Shown: positions 25,601 through 38,935, counted from the first letter of the stretch. The stretch: 64,000 nucleotides of DNA from Paulownia fortunei (GCA_019321725.1 CM033122.1:2852001-2916000), one strand, 5' to 3'. Notes: a model not told the origin generated them from the letters alone. Program-made: numbers and translations.

Positions 25601-28600
25601 TGATTCCACTCACTTTAGTCCGTTAACTATTTTCATAAAGTCGCATATGATAGAGAGAATATTAAAGCTCAAGAAAGAAATCACCAAATGTAAGACTTTA
25701 CCTATAATCTATTGGGCACAGTTTCTATATATACCAACTGAAGTTTCCATATTTGTCCTAAACTTGTTCTTCTCAAGGTGAGAACATTGTGGCAAAGCAA
25801 GGTTAATGTTGCCAGCCCAAACAACAAGCCCTAACTAAAATATAAGGATAAGCTCAAAAACTATAAATACTATCAGTTACAGTAAAAAAAAGAAGATACA
25901 TACAATGTTTATATCTGGATTGGCAGTAACAATTTGCTTTTCGGCAGGCAAAAACTTGTTCTGCTTGAATTCCATATCACCTGCAAAGATCATTCGCAAC
26001 AGATCTAACTAATTTATTCATCAGATTTATATTATATAGCTAATTTGCTCACTGAATTATTTTACAAAGTTCCAGCTTCAGCTTTATGGTGCAGGGCAAG
26101 CATCAAACCATGAGCCAACTTTCAACTTCCTACGTAATTGCAACAATGAACAGTGCACAAGCAAAACCAGACGGCACCTATAGCTCTTGCAAGATTCAAA
26201 CTGCCGTTGACACGACCAGCATGGATAAAACCACCAGCTTTTAAAATTCTGTCCCTCTCAACCTCGAGATCAGGCTTGTGGTCTCTTGAAAGATTGTACG
26301 CCTAAGTAAGACAGAACCACACAACATAAATCATTTACGTCAAAACATTCAAATAAGAAATAAAAAGTTATCATGTTGAATACCTGGCATTTCTGAATAC
26401 CATGGTACATAAAAACAAAATGTCAGTTAAATAAAACATGCAACTAGGAGTACATGTACTGTTACCTGGCCATTCCTAGAAATTACACAGCGAGAATCAC
26501 CAGCATTTGCAACAACAAGTTGGTTCTCCCTAATGATAGCAACACAAGCAGTACAACCAGAAGTTGGTCCAGAAAAATCAGAATGCGGTCCCTGTACCAA
26601 ATAATAATAAGTCAAACTATGAGAAACAATGGCACATCACCACCAGAAATGCAAGAAAAAAATACAAAAATCACAGGTTTCTTCAATTCCTCAAAATCAA
26701 TAGCTAAACCCTGAAGTTTTTCCCCATCCAGGCAACAACAAACTAACAAGTTATGGAAGTGATAGTTAAAGAGAATATTCCCAAAATATGAAAGATGTAG
26801 ATGAAGATCTTATTTTCTGATAATTCGTGGACTCCTTCCACTTATAATCTCATTCAACATAAACGAGCAATCATTAAATGGTCTACGACTGCTTAGGTTT
26901 GACAAAAGGTTGGTTCGGCAGTATAGAGAGGAGCCCGCAAAGAATTAACAAAAGGTATGTAGCATTTTCTGACATGAGTTTGAGAGCAAACAGGAGATGG
27001 TCCCTATAGTTCCTTGTAAGCTCTTTATTGACATGCCTATCGAATTGGAAGTTAACTAAATTATAATGATACGCCATTCCTGAAGAATTTTACTAATACC
27101 TCATAGACCCTAAGAAAATAATAGATAAAGAACTTCCTTGTACACAACCAGCTCTATAAGAAGGAGCGGTCCATCATGAGCAGCATTTAGAGGGTGTTTG
27201 GCTAAGCTTATTTAAAAGATCTTATAAGCTTCTAAGATGTTTTTAGAGCTTATAAGATGTTAAATCTTACTTTAAAAATAAGTTGTTGAAGTGTTTGGAT
27301 AAAATAAGATCATTGAGCTTTTAAGATGCTAATAATGGCAATTTTGTACTTAAAGTTATCAAAATTAAAGGAATTTGTTAGAATAAGATCTTATTTTAAA
27401 AATAAGTTAGAATCTCCTTAGTTTTTTAAAAACAGATCCTAACATCTTATTTTGAGAGCTTCAATTGCTAAAAAATTTACCAAACACTTTAAGAGATCTT
27501 ATAAGCTCTCAAAAACCTGGTAAGCTCAGCCAAACACCCTCTTAGAGTTTAGAGAAGCTCTATTTTCAAAAGAAAACAGAAAAAAAAAGAAGTAAGACCC
27601 CCAACAAAAAAGAAGAGTGGAACCATTTCAACAGATATGGACTAAAACTTTTGCGTCAGGACAACATAGCACAAAAAATGTTCTACTGTCCCATAATACT
27701 CAGAAGGAACAATATTCTGGAAGAAATATAATAATCTGAACAGCTCTTTCTCATTGTTGCAAAAAATGTGAAGGATCCGCCTCTTTTCTTTCATAATTTA
27801 ACTCATTAATTCATTGATTTATTTTTAATTTAAATATTCAATTCCATTTTCGGGACATCTGGTATCCTCAGCATCCAGTCATGGGTAATCTAAGACTTTA
27901 AACCATGTCTAATGATTGGTTATACTATCCCATATGCCCTGATATCATTTGAACAAATCTATCTCCAAAGTTCAGAGGAAAAGGCAAGTGAACATGTAAT
28001 GGAAATATCACAATGGTTATTTGATAAAAGAATGGCAGCTTAGTAACTATCATTCATATAAACACCTCCTCAAATGCCCAATCATCAACTTGGTCATTTT
28101 TGTCACCGCTTCTTGGAGACCATATCAGACCCTCTATCATGCCAGTAAACTTGTTTATTTTATCCCCCAGAACAGCCAACTCCCTCCAGCCTCTCTGCCC
28201 ACGCATCATCTCATCCATCCTGCATTAACAAAGGACAAAATTTAAAAAAACGTACACTACAGATTCAGCAACTTCTTGGCTTCAGAATGATTCGAGTTAA
28301 CTAACTGTTGCCCATGGATGCATGTATACGAACGACCACAGAGATAAATACACACCTGCACTTTTTTGTATCCTTAGTACCAATAAATGCTTTTAAATTA
28401 GTGTCTTGCTTCCAAATGATTGTATAGAACTCTTCTTTGTGATCTCCAGAAGAAATATTCAATATATGGTCTTAGGTTGTATATAGTTTGTCATCATTTT
28501 AAACTACTTTTGAAAATCCTCGCCTGAAATACTTCTATGGATGGTGTAAATTAGTTGAGCCACTCTGTGCAGATTTAACAAAAAGTTAACCAAGTGAAAA

Positions 28601-31233
28601 CCTTCATAGAGTCCAACAAATGGACAAAAATTGAAAATGAGAGCCACGTCTATCTGTACAATTTCACTAGCACTACCTTTTGTAGGCCAACAAGCCTTAA
28701 TTAACTTCATGGAAAAATAGGGGGAGAAGTTATTCACATAAACACAGGTTTGAAAATGACCTGAAAAAAGCTTTTTGAATTGAAGTCCCTATATCACCAG
28801 CCAAATATGATTCATGCTTGAGCACTTGCTGATGAAGGTACTTAGCACAGAATTTGGCAACCACCTTACCTGCAACATCAAAGCATTGCCAATAGAATCA
28901 ACAGCTATTTTTAAGTGATTATTAACTTAAAGTTATCATTATCAAACAAAAGATGGACTATAAATGCATAGTTTTACTATAGGCATCATCAAGTTGAAGT
29001 TTGTCCAAGATTTTCGTTTCAGAAATATCAGAAATTCAATTGGGAAAATTTTCAATCAAAGAGAGATTGAAAGTACTACCAAATAATCCAAAATAACTAA
29101 AATAGAGGAAACACGATAAATGGACACAGAAAAATTGAAGACAAGCATGCTAGGAAAATGCAAATCGACATGAGAATCAGCTTCTTCGAGTGGTTCGCAT
29201 TTTAAATACAGATCATGAAGCTTCTTTCAATAGAAAACTAAATTCCAGCATGCTGCAAGGAGCACCCTCCTCTTCGATCATAACTCAAGATCATCTTCAC
29301 CCTCTCAATTTAATACAACTCAGCTAACTTACCTATACGAGTCCCTATCAGTCAATCAAAGTCCAACACATCTCAACCTTCTTAATTAGGGGTAAAAAAA
29401 ATAAAACAGAGATGGCATATAAACATTGATGCTTCATGTTATTCCTCAGAAGCCTTAATGTTTATCACCACATAATAAGCGAGTAAAAAATTCCCATACT
29501 CAGAACCTAGTAAAATTATTCTCACTTTGGCAAAGAAGCTCCAATCTCCAATACAAACAACTAATTTAGACTTTTAGTATTTTGAGTGGATATGTCAAAT
29601 AAAAAAGGTTGAGACAACAGATGAAGAAAGACAATACATATAAAAAAGCCAAGTACCTGGCAAGAGAAAAATTAATTCATTTGGTATTAAATCGGATGTT
29701 TAAAACAGGAAAGAAAAATTCTTTCCACCAAATACGTCTTAAACAAGTTTCATCAAGTAGGAGAACAAGTGCATTTTGAAAAACATCAAACTAACATAGA
29801 TCAGATCATAGCAAGTTTATTAAATATTTTTGAAATCTCCAAAAGTCCACAAGCGGTATATATAATTTGCAAGCCTAGATGGGTGAAATGCAAGTTTGGG
29901 TTAAAGCAGATCTACATTGTTTCTAACAGATGCCATGCTGCCTAGTAAAGGATAAAGAATGTACCTTCCTAAAAGGGAAACTAAACCTAACTCTCTTAAT
30001 CAACACTTCTTGTCATTATTATGATCTCAAGCACCCACACCAAATTGCCATTTTTCTACATTATGCAGCACTATATGTGTTTAAGCTACAATGTGAGCCT
30101 ATCAATATCCTGAGCATTGAAAGTATGGTTGTTGAACAAAGATAACAGAAACTGCCACTACGTATTTATCATACACAGATGCAAAGGTTTGCTCACGTGT
30201 TGATATGTTAAGAGAAACTGCCATTAGCTATTTATCAGATATAAGTGCAAATTCAGCTCACAGGTTTATATGTTCCTCCCATGATTAATAATAAATTCAA
30301 AAGCTTCTTTTAGTTGCATTCTTCCACAATATAATGAGTCATTATCTTGCTATTTAAGCCAGTGAGCAGTCAATGTAAACCAACAATCACTCAAAATGCA
30401 ATAACTAACACAGAACCAAAACTACCAACAGTAATTTCAACGCCCACCAACAGAGAAAGAATTGATATGACAAGATCCAGTATGCAATTGACAAATAAAT
30501 AAGAATCCATCAGAAAGTTTTCTGGTAATCCTCACATTTTCAGCTACTTGTTTCTCCATAAGTTAACTAGAAGAAAAGAGAGGGTCGCTTGAACTCGTTT
30601 TCAGGCATATAGAGTAGGTGATAAGAACCAGACACAACAAACTCACACAAGTAGTTCTTTAGAGGGATCATGTCTTCTGACTCACAACTAGATGCATGAT
30701 TTAATTTCTATATGATGAGGCAATGGAATGGACACACACCCCTTTTTTGACCCATAAAATACTAGCAGTAAAATCACATGAACGTACCTCCATGACCATC
30801 ATAAACACCAAAGAATGATGTGGAAGTATCCAAATCAGGAAGTGCTGCATGCTAAAGGAAGAATAAAAACATCATAATTAATGAGAACTTGGAAGATACA
30901 GTTATAATCTTTTTACCTACTGTAAATCACATAAATGCATGTTGATAACAATAATAACCAGAGACGAATTTTCAACATGATTTAGTGGTAACATCTTGAC
31001 AATGAATCATAGCCCATGACATCATAACGAAGTTTCGCATGAATCAGCTTCCAGTTTTCTAACAACTTTATGATTGAAAAGAGATTTCCCAAAATGTTCC
31101 AACACAAAATTATCCAATTTTGCTTCCTTCTGTCCAGTTCTTTCTTTAGCGGCTCTCTCCATCTCTTTCTTCAACTCCCTATCTTTCATGGGCAATGCAC
31201 CCAGGAGTAGTGGGCTGTTCTTCCTTTATTTCT

Positions 31234-31283
<50 letters not shown>

Positions 31284-32035
31284 GGGATGCTTTCCTACCA
31301 GCATTTTTCTCATGAAATGCTTTTGTTGCTCTACAGAAGCTACTACATCATTCAAATAACTGGATCTTTATTGTTCATCTGGAAAGATAAAGAGTGTCTA
31401 TGATACAATCCTCTTAGAAGGGGATACCAGATTTCACTCCTCAACCCAATCTAAGTTCATATGCACACATATCAGACCAGATTATGTAAGCACCACTGAG
31501 TAACCTCCTAGAAGAAGGATCCCCAATGCATTCTTGTAATAAAATGTTTCTGTTGCTCAAGAGAACCTGAATACATTATTTTATAAACAATCAGTAAGTT
31601 TATTTGTCAATTACAGAATAGCAGAACATGTATGGAACATAACCCTCAGAGAGAAAGGGAATCCCCACAAACTTCCTAACTCAATTCAAGTTCACATGCA
31701 CATTTTCAGATGGACAGGAATCAAACAACCGAGTTAAAGTGAACGACAATTGCCACAGCATCATAATAGAAAATTTTAACCCCAGACTGCATCAATTCAA
31801 CTTCCACGTAGTCATGCTTACAACTATGTTAAGCACATACAAATACTCTTGCAAACAAGAAGTGGCTATGCTACAAATGCATTAAATCGTGAGATAACAA
31901 ATTTGATTGACTACTTACAGCATCCTCCATTGTAGCACGCCATCCTTGCATTGAAGACAGAGCAAACCTAAGCCTATTGTTCTCGCCATCTTCAGAAAAT
32001 TTCTCTGTTTTAGGAGTACTCAGGTATATACCCAT
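22668..32035 (-). CDS. PP2C60: Protein phosphatase 2C, PP2C60/PP2C21-like
   Basis: Ten coding exons: 31919-32035, 30788-30851, 28761-28869, 28066-28219, 26466-26591, 26178-26301, 25904-25980, 24599-24651, 23761-23815 and 22668-22871. They total 1083 nt, 360 aa, all GT-AG. This is a Mg/Mn-dependent Ser/Thr phosphatase. Metal-binding and core motifs are all present: MED (36-38), [10 protein letters not shown] (52-61), NAGDSRCV (177-184), [37 protein letters not shown] (268-276, with D272) and [10 protein letters not shown] (D320). The N-terminus MGIYLS fits the N-myristoylation pattern (Gly2, Ser6), suggesting membrane attachment. A family-typical insert ([14 protein letters not shown]...WAFEEGPHSDF) precedes the GDSR strand. 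The last 35 residues are S/E/K-rich and probably disordered. The protein is of the Arabidopsis At4g31860/At2g25070 type, whose physiological substrates are little known. Introns hold a MITE and a CT microsatellite. Confidence 0.93.
27190..27541. mobile_element. Tourist-like MITE in PP2C intron 4
   Basis: 352 bp with good terminal inverted repeats: GAGGGTGTTTGGCTAAGCTTA on the left and the complement of GAGGGTGTTTGGCTGAGCTTA on the right. It is flanked by a TTA direct repeat, the PIF/Harbinger (Tourist) target site. Subterminal AAGATCTTATAAGCT-type palindromic words recur and would let the element fold on itself. It is non-coding and lies in the intron between exons 4 and 5 of the phosphatase gene. 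Confidence 0.85.
31239..31282. repeat. (CT)22 microsatellite in PP2C intron 1
   Basis: An uninterrupted run of about 22 CT units, read as GA in the sense of the phosphatase transcript, lies within the first coding intron (30852-31918). Confidence 0.95.
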
Positions 32036-35000
32036 ATCAAACTGACATCAACAAACAGAAAGTGTCACAAAAAACCATTCAAACTAAAACCAGAATACCC
32101 ATGAAGATGGAAAATTTATTGGGGGTAACCGCAGAAAGCAGAAAATATACTCAGCCAGCATTTAATTATTCATTCCCTTAGCTTCCAAAATTTTAAAACC
32201 CAGCCAACCCATTTCAATACCTCAAATACAAGTCAAAATATAATCAGATTTATTGAATGTTTTTGTTCTTTTTCAAACCTAGAATAGACACCATGATAGA
32301 GAAGTAGACTGTTATACAGAATATTCAAACTCAGAACAGCCAAACTAACAGAAATTAAATACTCCTATAACTTGATGTACCAAGATTTCCCGCAACTGAA
32401 AAAAAAAAAAAAAGGATAAACAAGTTGTTCTAATATACACCGGGATGCCGAAATCAAGATCACTTGCAATCTTTTTCCAAGAAAACTCAGCACACGCATA
32501 TTAAATTAGTTACTAATATGCTGTAATACCAACATTCAACAAAATCAATACTCAAACTAAAACAGTTACAAGAAATCAAGCTTGGCATAACCTTGTAAAC
32601 CCAAGAAAAGATACGAACAGGTGTAAAAATCTCCAAGAAATAAATAATCAAGATCACAATCAAAATCAAGAAAAGAAATCAAGAAACACGCAAATGACAA
32701 TAATTTCTCATCTGCTCCTTATACAATGCAATAATTTGAAAGAAAAAACCAAAATCTAAAAAGGGTCTATGGAGATGCTTATTTACATGCCCGCTTGAGC
32801 AACCCAACAAATTTCTGAATCTTGACTTAGAAAGGCAGTAAATGAGCTTAAAATCTTGTTATCTCAATAAAAGGCCAAAAAACCCAGACACGCGCCAATA
32901 GTACTGGTGAGAGATAAAATGGATGTGATGAGGGAATTGAAGATAGGGACAAGAGATATCAAGAGAGACAGAAAATTGAGTTCTTTGTAAAGCGTGCGAC
33001 TTTTTTATGCCTGTGAATCTCTGTGCTGTTACTCTCTTTGGCGTGATGAAAATATCTCTTGAGCCCTCTGTAAAAGATTTTGTTAACTGCTTAAATCTCA
33101 TATTTCCAACACCAAAATTTTTCAAAATTGTTATCAAATTCTTTAATAGTTATATTACAGTTGAATAGTCACAGTCGGAGAGCATAGTTTTTTTCTCCTC
33201 TATTATCTTATTCCGCCGAACAGGTGTTTCATTTTAGAATAACATCACTTTTATGAGTAATTTTTACAACTTTTTGTTAAATTGTGGCAAAGAAAATGAC
33301 AAAATGTTCACTTTGGTAAACTTAACACAAGATAATAGATGTAACCCTTTTCGTTTCAAGAGAAGAAAATAGTAAAGAGTTTGTAACTAAGAAATATCAT
33401 TGTATTTTTTATTCGTTAGTTAGAGATTTTGATTAGAATATGTAAATATAGGAAAAATATGCATAACAAAGCTTTTTTCTTTTTTGTAGATTTTGATTGA
33501 ACTTTCTTTTTTTAAGGATGTCAAAAAATTACAGAAAGGAAATTTGCTCAAGTAGAAGTCTGAAAAGACAAATTCGAAGAAAAAGAAGGGCTCCAGTGCA
33601 AATACTTCTGGCCAGAATATTTAAACTAAGGTAGGTTGGTTGAGTACTTGATTGTGCCTTTCTTTTAATTCCATTTCCAATGTACTAACTATATTATTTT
33701 ACCACTAATTATGTTCATTTCATATCAAATCAAATCATATCAACAAAGACTAATAAAAGAATGTAGGGTCAAATTTGGTGTGATCCAAATTCATGTGACC
33801 TGAAAAGATCCAGCTATCACACAAACATCTCAACCCTTTCATATTTAATTCCCAACTACAATTATCAATCCACGTGGCAACCCCAGAATAACTGAAAATT
33901 ACAAAAAGAGACAAACAAAAGCAAAAGGTGAATAAGAAAGGGCAAAAAGAAATCTTTTCTGGCAGTCTGTCAATGAAAACTGAAATGTGTGTCTCAGCAT
34001 TCTTTATTATATAGGCAAATGGTTAATGGGCCATAAGCCATTGATTTTTAAACTTTGTAGAACTTAAAACAATGGCCCAATTGAGTTGGTAAATTAATAA
34101 AAGCCCAAAAAAAAAAAAATGACCACATATATCTCTAATCAAACTAGAAAGGAAATGTGTAGTAAGTTTTTTAAGAAACAAAAAACTCCTTGCCTATTCT
34201 TTATATTTCATTTTCTCCTTCATATTATTAGTTTATGATGGAGAAGTTTATTAAGTCTAACAATTTTTTTACATTTTCTAAACGAGAGAGTAACAATTTA
34301 TTAGATCTCCTGAAATTCTATATTTTTCAAATTAATCATGATTTTTGACCAAAAAATTTAAGTAAGTGAGCGTAATTATGAAGATAAAATAATCATATTT
34401 TTTTCTATCTCCTATTGTTTAGTCTAATTCTTTTAGGCATTTTTATATCATGAAATGCCATAAATTAGATTTTTACTTGTATTTAAATTTATTAATTATA
34501 TTATTTTGAATTTCGTTTTAGCTTTGATATGTGGATATATAAATATTCTATATATGCGGGGTCAATTGATTCTTTTAAAATTATTTAATCGATTGGACTA
34601 ATAATTTAATAACTCAATTGATTGTTTGATTCAATTTATAATTCAATTTTAAAAATATTATCTCATAATATTCTTCACCACGTCAATAGCATCAATTAGG
34701 TTATACAGTGAGATATAAAAATGGAAGGGAATGTGATGCTGACTCCATAGAACTTTTATGCATCTCCATGGTGACATATATCATTCTTGTGGTTATGATT
34801 CTTCAAGATTGAAGAAAATCACACAATAACTACCCAATTATGTTGAATTTGATAAAGTGCTAGAAATTTTTCGAGATGACTTTTATATTTTTGTAATATG
34901 TAAATAAATACTTGAGAAAAAGTGTTTGGAATTCAATCTCCCCATATATGCTCTATAAAGAGGGTCATTGATTCTTGTTTTGCTTAAAAAAAAATTTTAG

Positions 35001-35407
35001 ATTATTTTTTATTGAGCTCAAATTTTTTTAACTATAAAATATTAACGATATATTATTATATTGACGAGATAAAATAATTTTATTAGAAGAAAATCATCCT
35101 TGATTGTATCAATGGGTTTAAATTTTACATCAACCCTTATTGTTGTATGAAGCATCAATTATTCAGGAAAAGAAAATCATAATTGACATGAATGGATAAT
35201 AACTTTTTCCTTTTTTTTTTTTGGGCAAAATTGCCATCAATTTCGTCCATATTTGCCTTGCCCGGTTAAAAAGAAAGAGAAGAGAAAAGAAATTTATTTT
35301 CTATAAAATAAGAAAGGAAAAGAATTTGGAAGAATTTTATTTAATGGGTACCAATTATTAGCTGGATCAGATACTTCCAGGCAAAGATTGTACTCTGTCT
35401 CCCCCCA

Positions 35408-35445
<38 letters not shown>

Positions 35446-35516
35446 GCCCGCCCGCCAGCTGAAGAAATTTTCTTCACTTTCTCTCGGATCTTTCGGCCCT
35501 CCATTGTTTCTTGAAA
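32036..35516. promoter_or_regulatory. Divergent region between PP2C and ERH
   Basis: The two genes read away from each other. 32.04-33.1 kb is likely the 5' leader of the phosphatase. A TGATGTCAG acceptor-like site just upstream of its ATG suggests a 5' UTR intron. The centre (33.1-35.3 kb) is AT-rich with no recognised gene, apart from a 38-codon basic frame at 33518-33634 listed as a finding. GGCCCA/TGGGCC words occur near 34,027-34,076. The ERH leader begins around 35.38 kb and contains CT and CA runs. Confidence 0.5.
35408..35445. repeat. (CT)n(CA)n tract in the ERH leader
   Basis: About ten CT units pass directly into about nine CA units, roughly 80-110 bp upstream of the ERH start codon. 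CT/GA tracts in plant leaders are known binding sites for BBR/BPC (GAGA-binding) proteins. Whether this one is used is not known. Confidence 0.85.
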
Positions 35517-38308
35517 ATGGTAATGCTCTCCCTCTCTCCATTTTTGTATCCCTCTCTCTATATGTGTGCTTGAGTTTTCATTTTTATGTGCCAATGTATT
35601 TAGACCTTTTCTTTTCTCCTCTGATTATTAGGGTAAGTATAAGGCGTTTCAGAATCTTCTGAACTCCCTTTTTTATTTTTGTTTTTCTGCTGCTGATTCA
35701 TGCTTTTTTATTTACTTTAGTTAAATTTTCAGTGTAGTGTTCAATTAAGGCGGGACTATATTTCTTTTTTCGTTAATCGCGTTTGTTTTAGTTTAAACAG
35801 CTGATGATAGATGCAGTTTCGAGATTCAAGCTCCCTATTTTTTACGAGGACTATTTGTTTACTTATTTAGTTGTATTTTTTTTACTATTACTCTTTTTTT
35901 TTTTTTTAATTGTTATGGTTGTTTTGTTAAGTGTTTCTGTTTAAAAAAGAATTTTATTAGTCTTTTATTTGTGGGTATGCACAAATTTTATTAGTTGAGC
36001 ACCAGAGCCACCAGGAACTCTCTTTTAGACTTCTAGGTTCTAAGTTCTTTAATTCTGTTTTAATTTTTTCTTTGTAATCTATCTGTTTTTATTTTTATTT
36101 TTATTTTTTTGTGGTAATCTAGCTTCCTCAGTCTTTATTCTGTAAACTTAGTTCCTTTCTGCTACTAAACTTTTAAGCCTAAGTTTATTCCATGAAGGAA
36201 GACACTGGATAAGGGATCACCACAATGTTGGGTTCAGCTAATTAAATCTGAAATGAGCAACCGGTTCTGGAAACTGTCATTCTGTTGTATTGGAAATGGT
36301 CTTTTCCACCAAGAAGAAGGCCTTGAAGACTTTTTCCCTCCAACATGCCCTTTCACATCTCACTTACTAGAACAGCCACCATACTCTGTTATTGCTGCTG
36401 GAGTTATTTGTCCATGGCTGCCATCTTGACAACCAGTAGAAAAATACAATTACTTGATAGCTTCTTTCACCTCAATTTTGTTACTTTTCTCTGCTCCCCA
36501 GTTTCTACCTTTTATCTCAACTCAAATTAATCCAACTGTCCTTGATCCATCCACTTTTGTTTTTTTCTCTTGTTAGGTGTTATTTTGATAAAACCATGAA
36601 TATACATATATTTCCTTGCATGAATTGTATTGGTTTGTGATATTGTGGTTCATCTTGTATTTACTTGAGCCAAATTTTAGTACAGGAAAGGAATTAGTGC
36701 TCATGTTCGGCTCTGATTTCTTCATTGAAAAAGGCGTTCTTGAAAAAGTTGTTTTATTTCTATTTCAGCTTTGTTCTTTCCACGGTTCATGGCAAGTCTC
36801 CAACTTAATTCTTTTGTTTGTATGGGCCATCAAGTGGGTCGTGAATGTGTAGCAGCTCAGTTGCTTGATGTTTTGTCCTGTAGAATATACTTGACATCAG
36901 ACAGATTGGAATTTGTAATCTGTGTCACTCTTATGTCATTTATTCCTTCGACTTCTTCTTAACTTCTGTGGTTAAATGCAGTCTAACAGGCACACTATTA
37001 TTCTCATGCAAACATCTCAGCACAGAGCAACTCGTACTTTCATGGATTATGATTCAATCAGTCAAGCAATGGACGGTATGTATCAATTATTTTTATTCCT
37101 TCTAAATTTCTGACTGTAACACTTATTTGTATTATTATTGTTGCATAAAAGTTAAATAGTGAAGATAACATGTAACGTGATATTCGATTGTAGAACATGA
37201 TTATTTGAATTCCGATTGGCTGCTGTAGTTAAGTTACACTAAAGCCTGTTATTGTTTGGCTTGAGTTCTATTTAATGTTTAATTGTTAATAATTTAGAAA
37301 TCATTTGTGTGTTGTTTTAAGTAGTGTTTTCATAACCGTATCAGTGACCAAACCTGTGTTGCTATCGATTAGCGGTTCAACCGTAGGTTGGACCAGTATA
37401 ATAAAAATTGATTATATTTTCTTATTATATTATGTAAAATGACAATATAGTAGACTAATTGTTATATAATACATTTTAAATGTAAAAAAAGATAAATAAC
37501 TATCTAAAAAAATATATAACAAAATAGAAAACCCAAATAACCACATAAATATAACAAAATATCAAATTTAAACTTCTTTAAAAATAAAAATAAAAAATAA
37601 AAATTGGTCAAACTGGTTTGATTGATTTTGACCGGTTCAACCAGAAATTCGGTTTTACGTGCCTAACCGAACCGGACCGACCTCTGGTACCCGGTTGAAC
37701 CATCCGGTCCGGTCCAGTTTTGAAAACATGGGTTTTAAGTAACTTAAAGAATTGTTGGCTTTGTCGATCTTCCATATCAGAAGAACCTCATTTGCATTCG
37801 GGCTCTGAGCCATCCTAGAGAAAATCATTTTTTCAAACCCTTTCATGATATTTTTGTCCATGTGTAAACTTGCAATTTGCCAATAGTCTTGTTTTTTACT
37901 AGGACTGGGTTATTGATTTTGTAACTGGTCAGTCACCTGGAGTTTAGTGATTATGTTTGATGACTGTTATCCATGTAATTTGGCTCATCAACGCATTTAG
38001 GACTATTAAATCATCTAAGAAATTAGAAAGAACATATCATGTTGGCTATATTGCATCTGAAAAACTGAATGCCTTTACAGTTGAATTATTGTGCTCTTTC
38101 ATCAATATTTGGATGCAGTTGGCAGTACCAAGATACACTGTTATGTTCTGACCTGAAATATATTCAACACTGTTCCTGCAGGAATTTGTGGACTCTATGA
38201 AAGGAAACTCAAAGAACTAAATCCAGCCGTAAGAAACATCACTTACGATATTTCGGATCTTTACAATTTTATTGATGGACTTGCTGATTTGAGCGCATTA
38301 ATGTAAGG

Positions 38309-38373
<65 letters not shown>

Positions 38374-38935
38374 CACACACGTGCACTTATGTACGCACAC
38401 ACATGCAAGTGGGTGTATATTCGTTCTCTCTCTCTCTCGCTCCCACACAAACGCACAAACGCACATGCGTGCACTTATGTATGCACACACATGCAAGTTG
38501 GTGCATGTGAACAAACACCACCACATGCAGGGTCACAAGCCACAAACTTTGCTGGACTTCGACTTGGAAGTGTGTCAATCTGCCACTTGATCGATTCAAG
38601 TCTTATGTTTAACCCCTTTTACCCTCTAGCAAAGAGATATGTGCCCTTTTGGTTTAGTAACTAACTTCCACCGCCTCTGTAATTTTAGAGGAGAAATCTA
38701 ATGCGGAACATCGTGTGTTAGGATTGGCTTTAATCATGGAAACTGAGCTGGATTTCTGTGATTTTCCCTAGGCACCAACATACCATTTAGAGGCTATCAC
38801 TAAGCTATACATAATGCAATCCATGCTATATTGTGTTTTTGCAGCTATGATCACTCAATTCAGGCTTACCTACCATATGATCGACAATGGATCAAGCAGA
38901 GGACATTACAGCACTTGAAGAAATTGGCTCAATGA
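35517..38935 (+). CDS. ERH: Enhancer of rudimentary homologue (ERH)
   Basis: Four coding exons: 35517-35519 (the ATG alone), 36982-37075, 38182-38302 and 38845-38935. They total 309 nt, 102 aa. The sequence MSNRHTIILMQ, then RTFMDYDSISQAMDG, ITYDISDLYNFIDGLADL and YLPYDRQWIKQ is the full enhancer-of-rudimentary fold with no other domain, and the length matches the family (about 100-104 aa). ERH is a small conserved nuclear homodimer. In animals and fission yeast it works with mRNA-processing and RNA-elimination factors; its plant role is poorly known. The start codon is cut off from the rest of the protein by a 1.46 kb intron whose donor follows the G of ATG (ATG then GTAATG). Intron 2 holds a Mutator-type MITE and intron 3 a CT/CA microsatellite. 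The frame is exact across all joins. Confidence 0.93.
37324..37731. mobile_element. Mutator-type MITE in ERH intron 2
   Basis: 408 bp bounded by an identical 10 bp direct repeat, GTTTTAAGTA, at 37314-37323 and 37732-37741. The ends are GTGTTTTCATAACCG and the complement of CCATGTTTTCAAAACTGG. Inside are mirrored GGTTCAACCG/CCGGTTGAACC and repeated CCGGTCCGGTCC words around an AT-rich core. The 9-10 bp target-site length fits Mutator-like elements. No transposase is encoded. Confidence 0.8.
38309..38372. repeat. (CT)n(CA)n microsatellite in ERH intron 3
   Basis: About 13 CT units run into about 19 CA units a few bases inside the donor of intron 3. A second CT run and interrupted CA-rich sequence continue to about 38,500. 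This explains the low-complexity open frames found here on both strands. Confidence 0.95.

Noticed and set aside
28372..28386. GTATCCTTAG, similar to a U12 donor
   Set aside because: It lies on the plus strand inside an intron of a minus-strand gene, with no exon next to it.
38269..38664. Several open frames rich in C, V, H, T and R
   Set aside because: They are translations of the CT/CA microsatellite in ERH intron 3.
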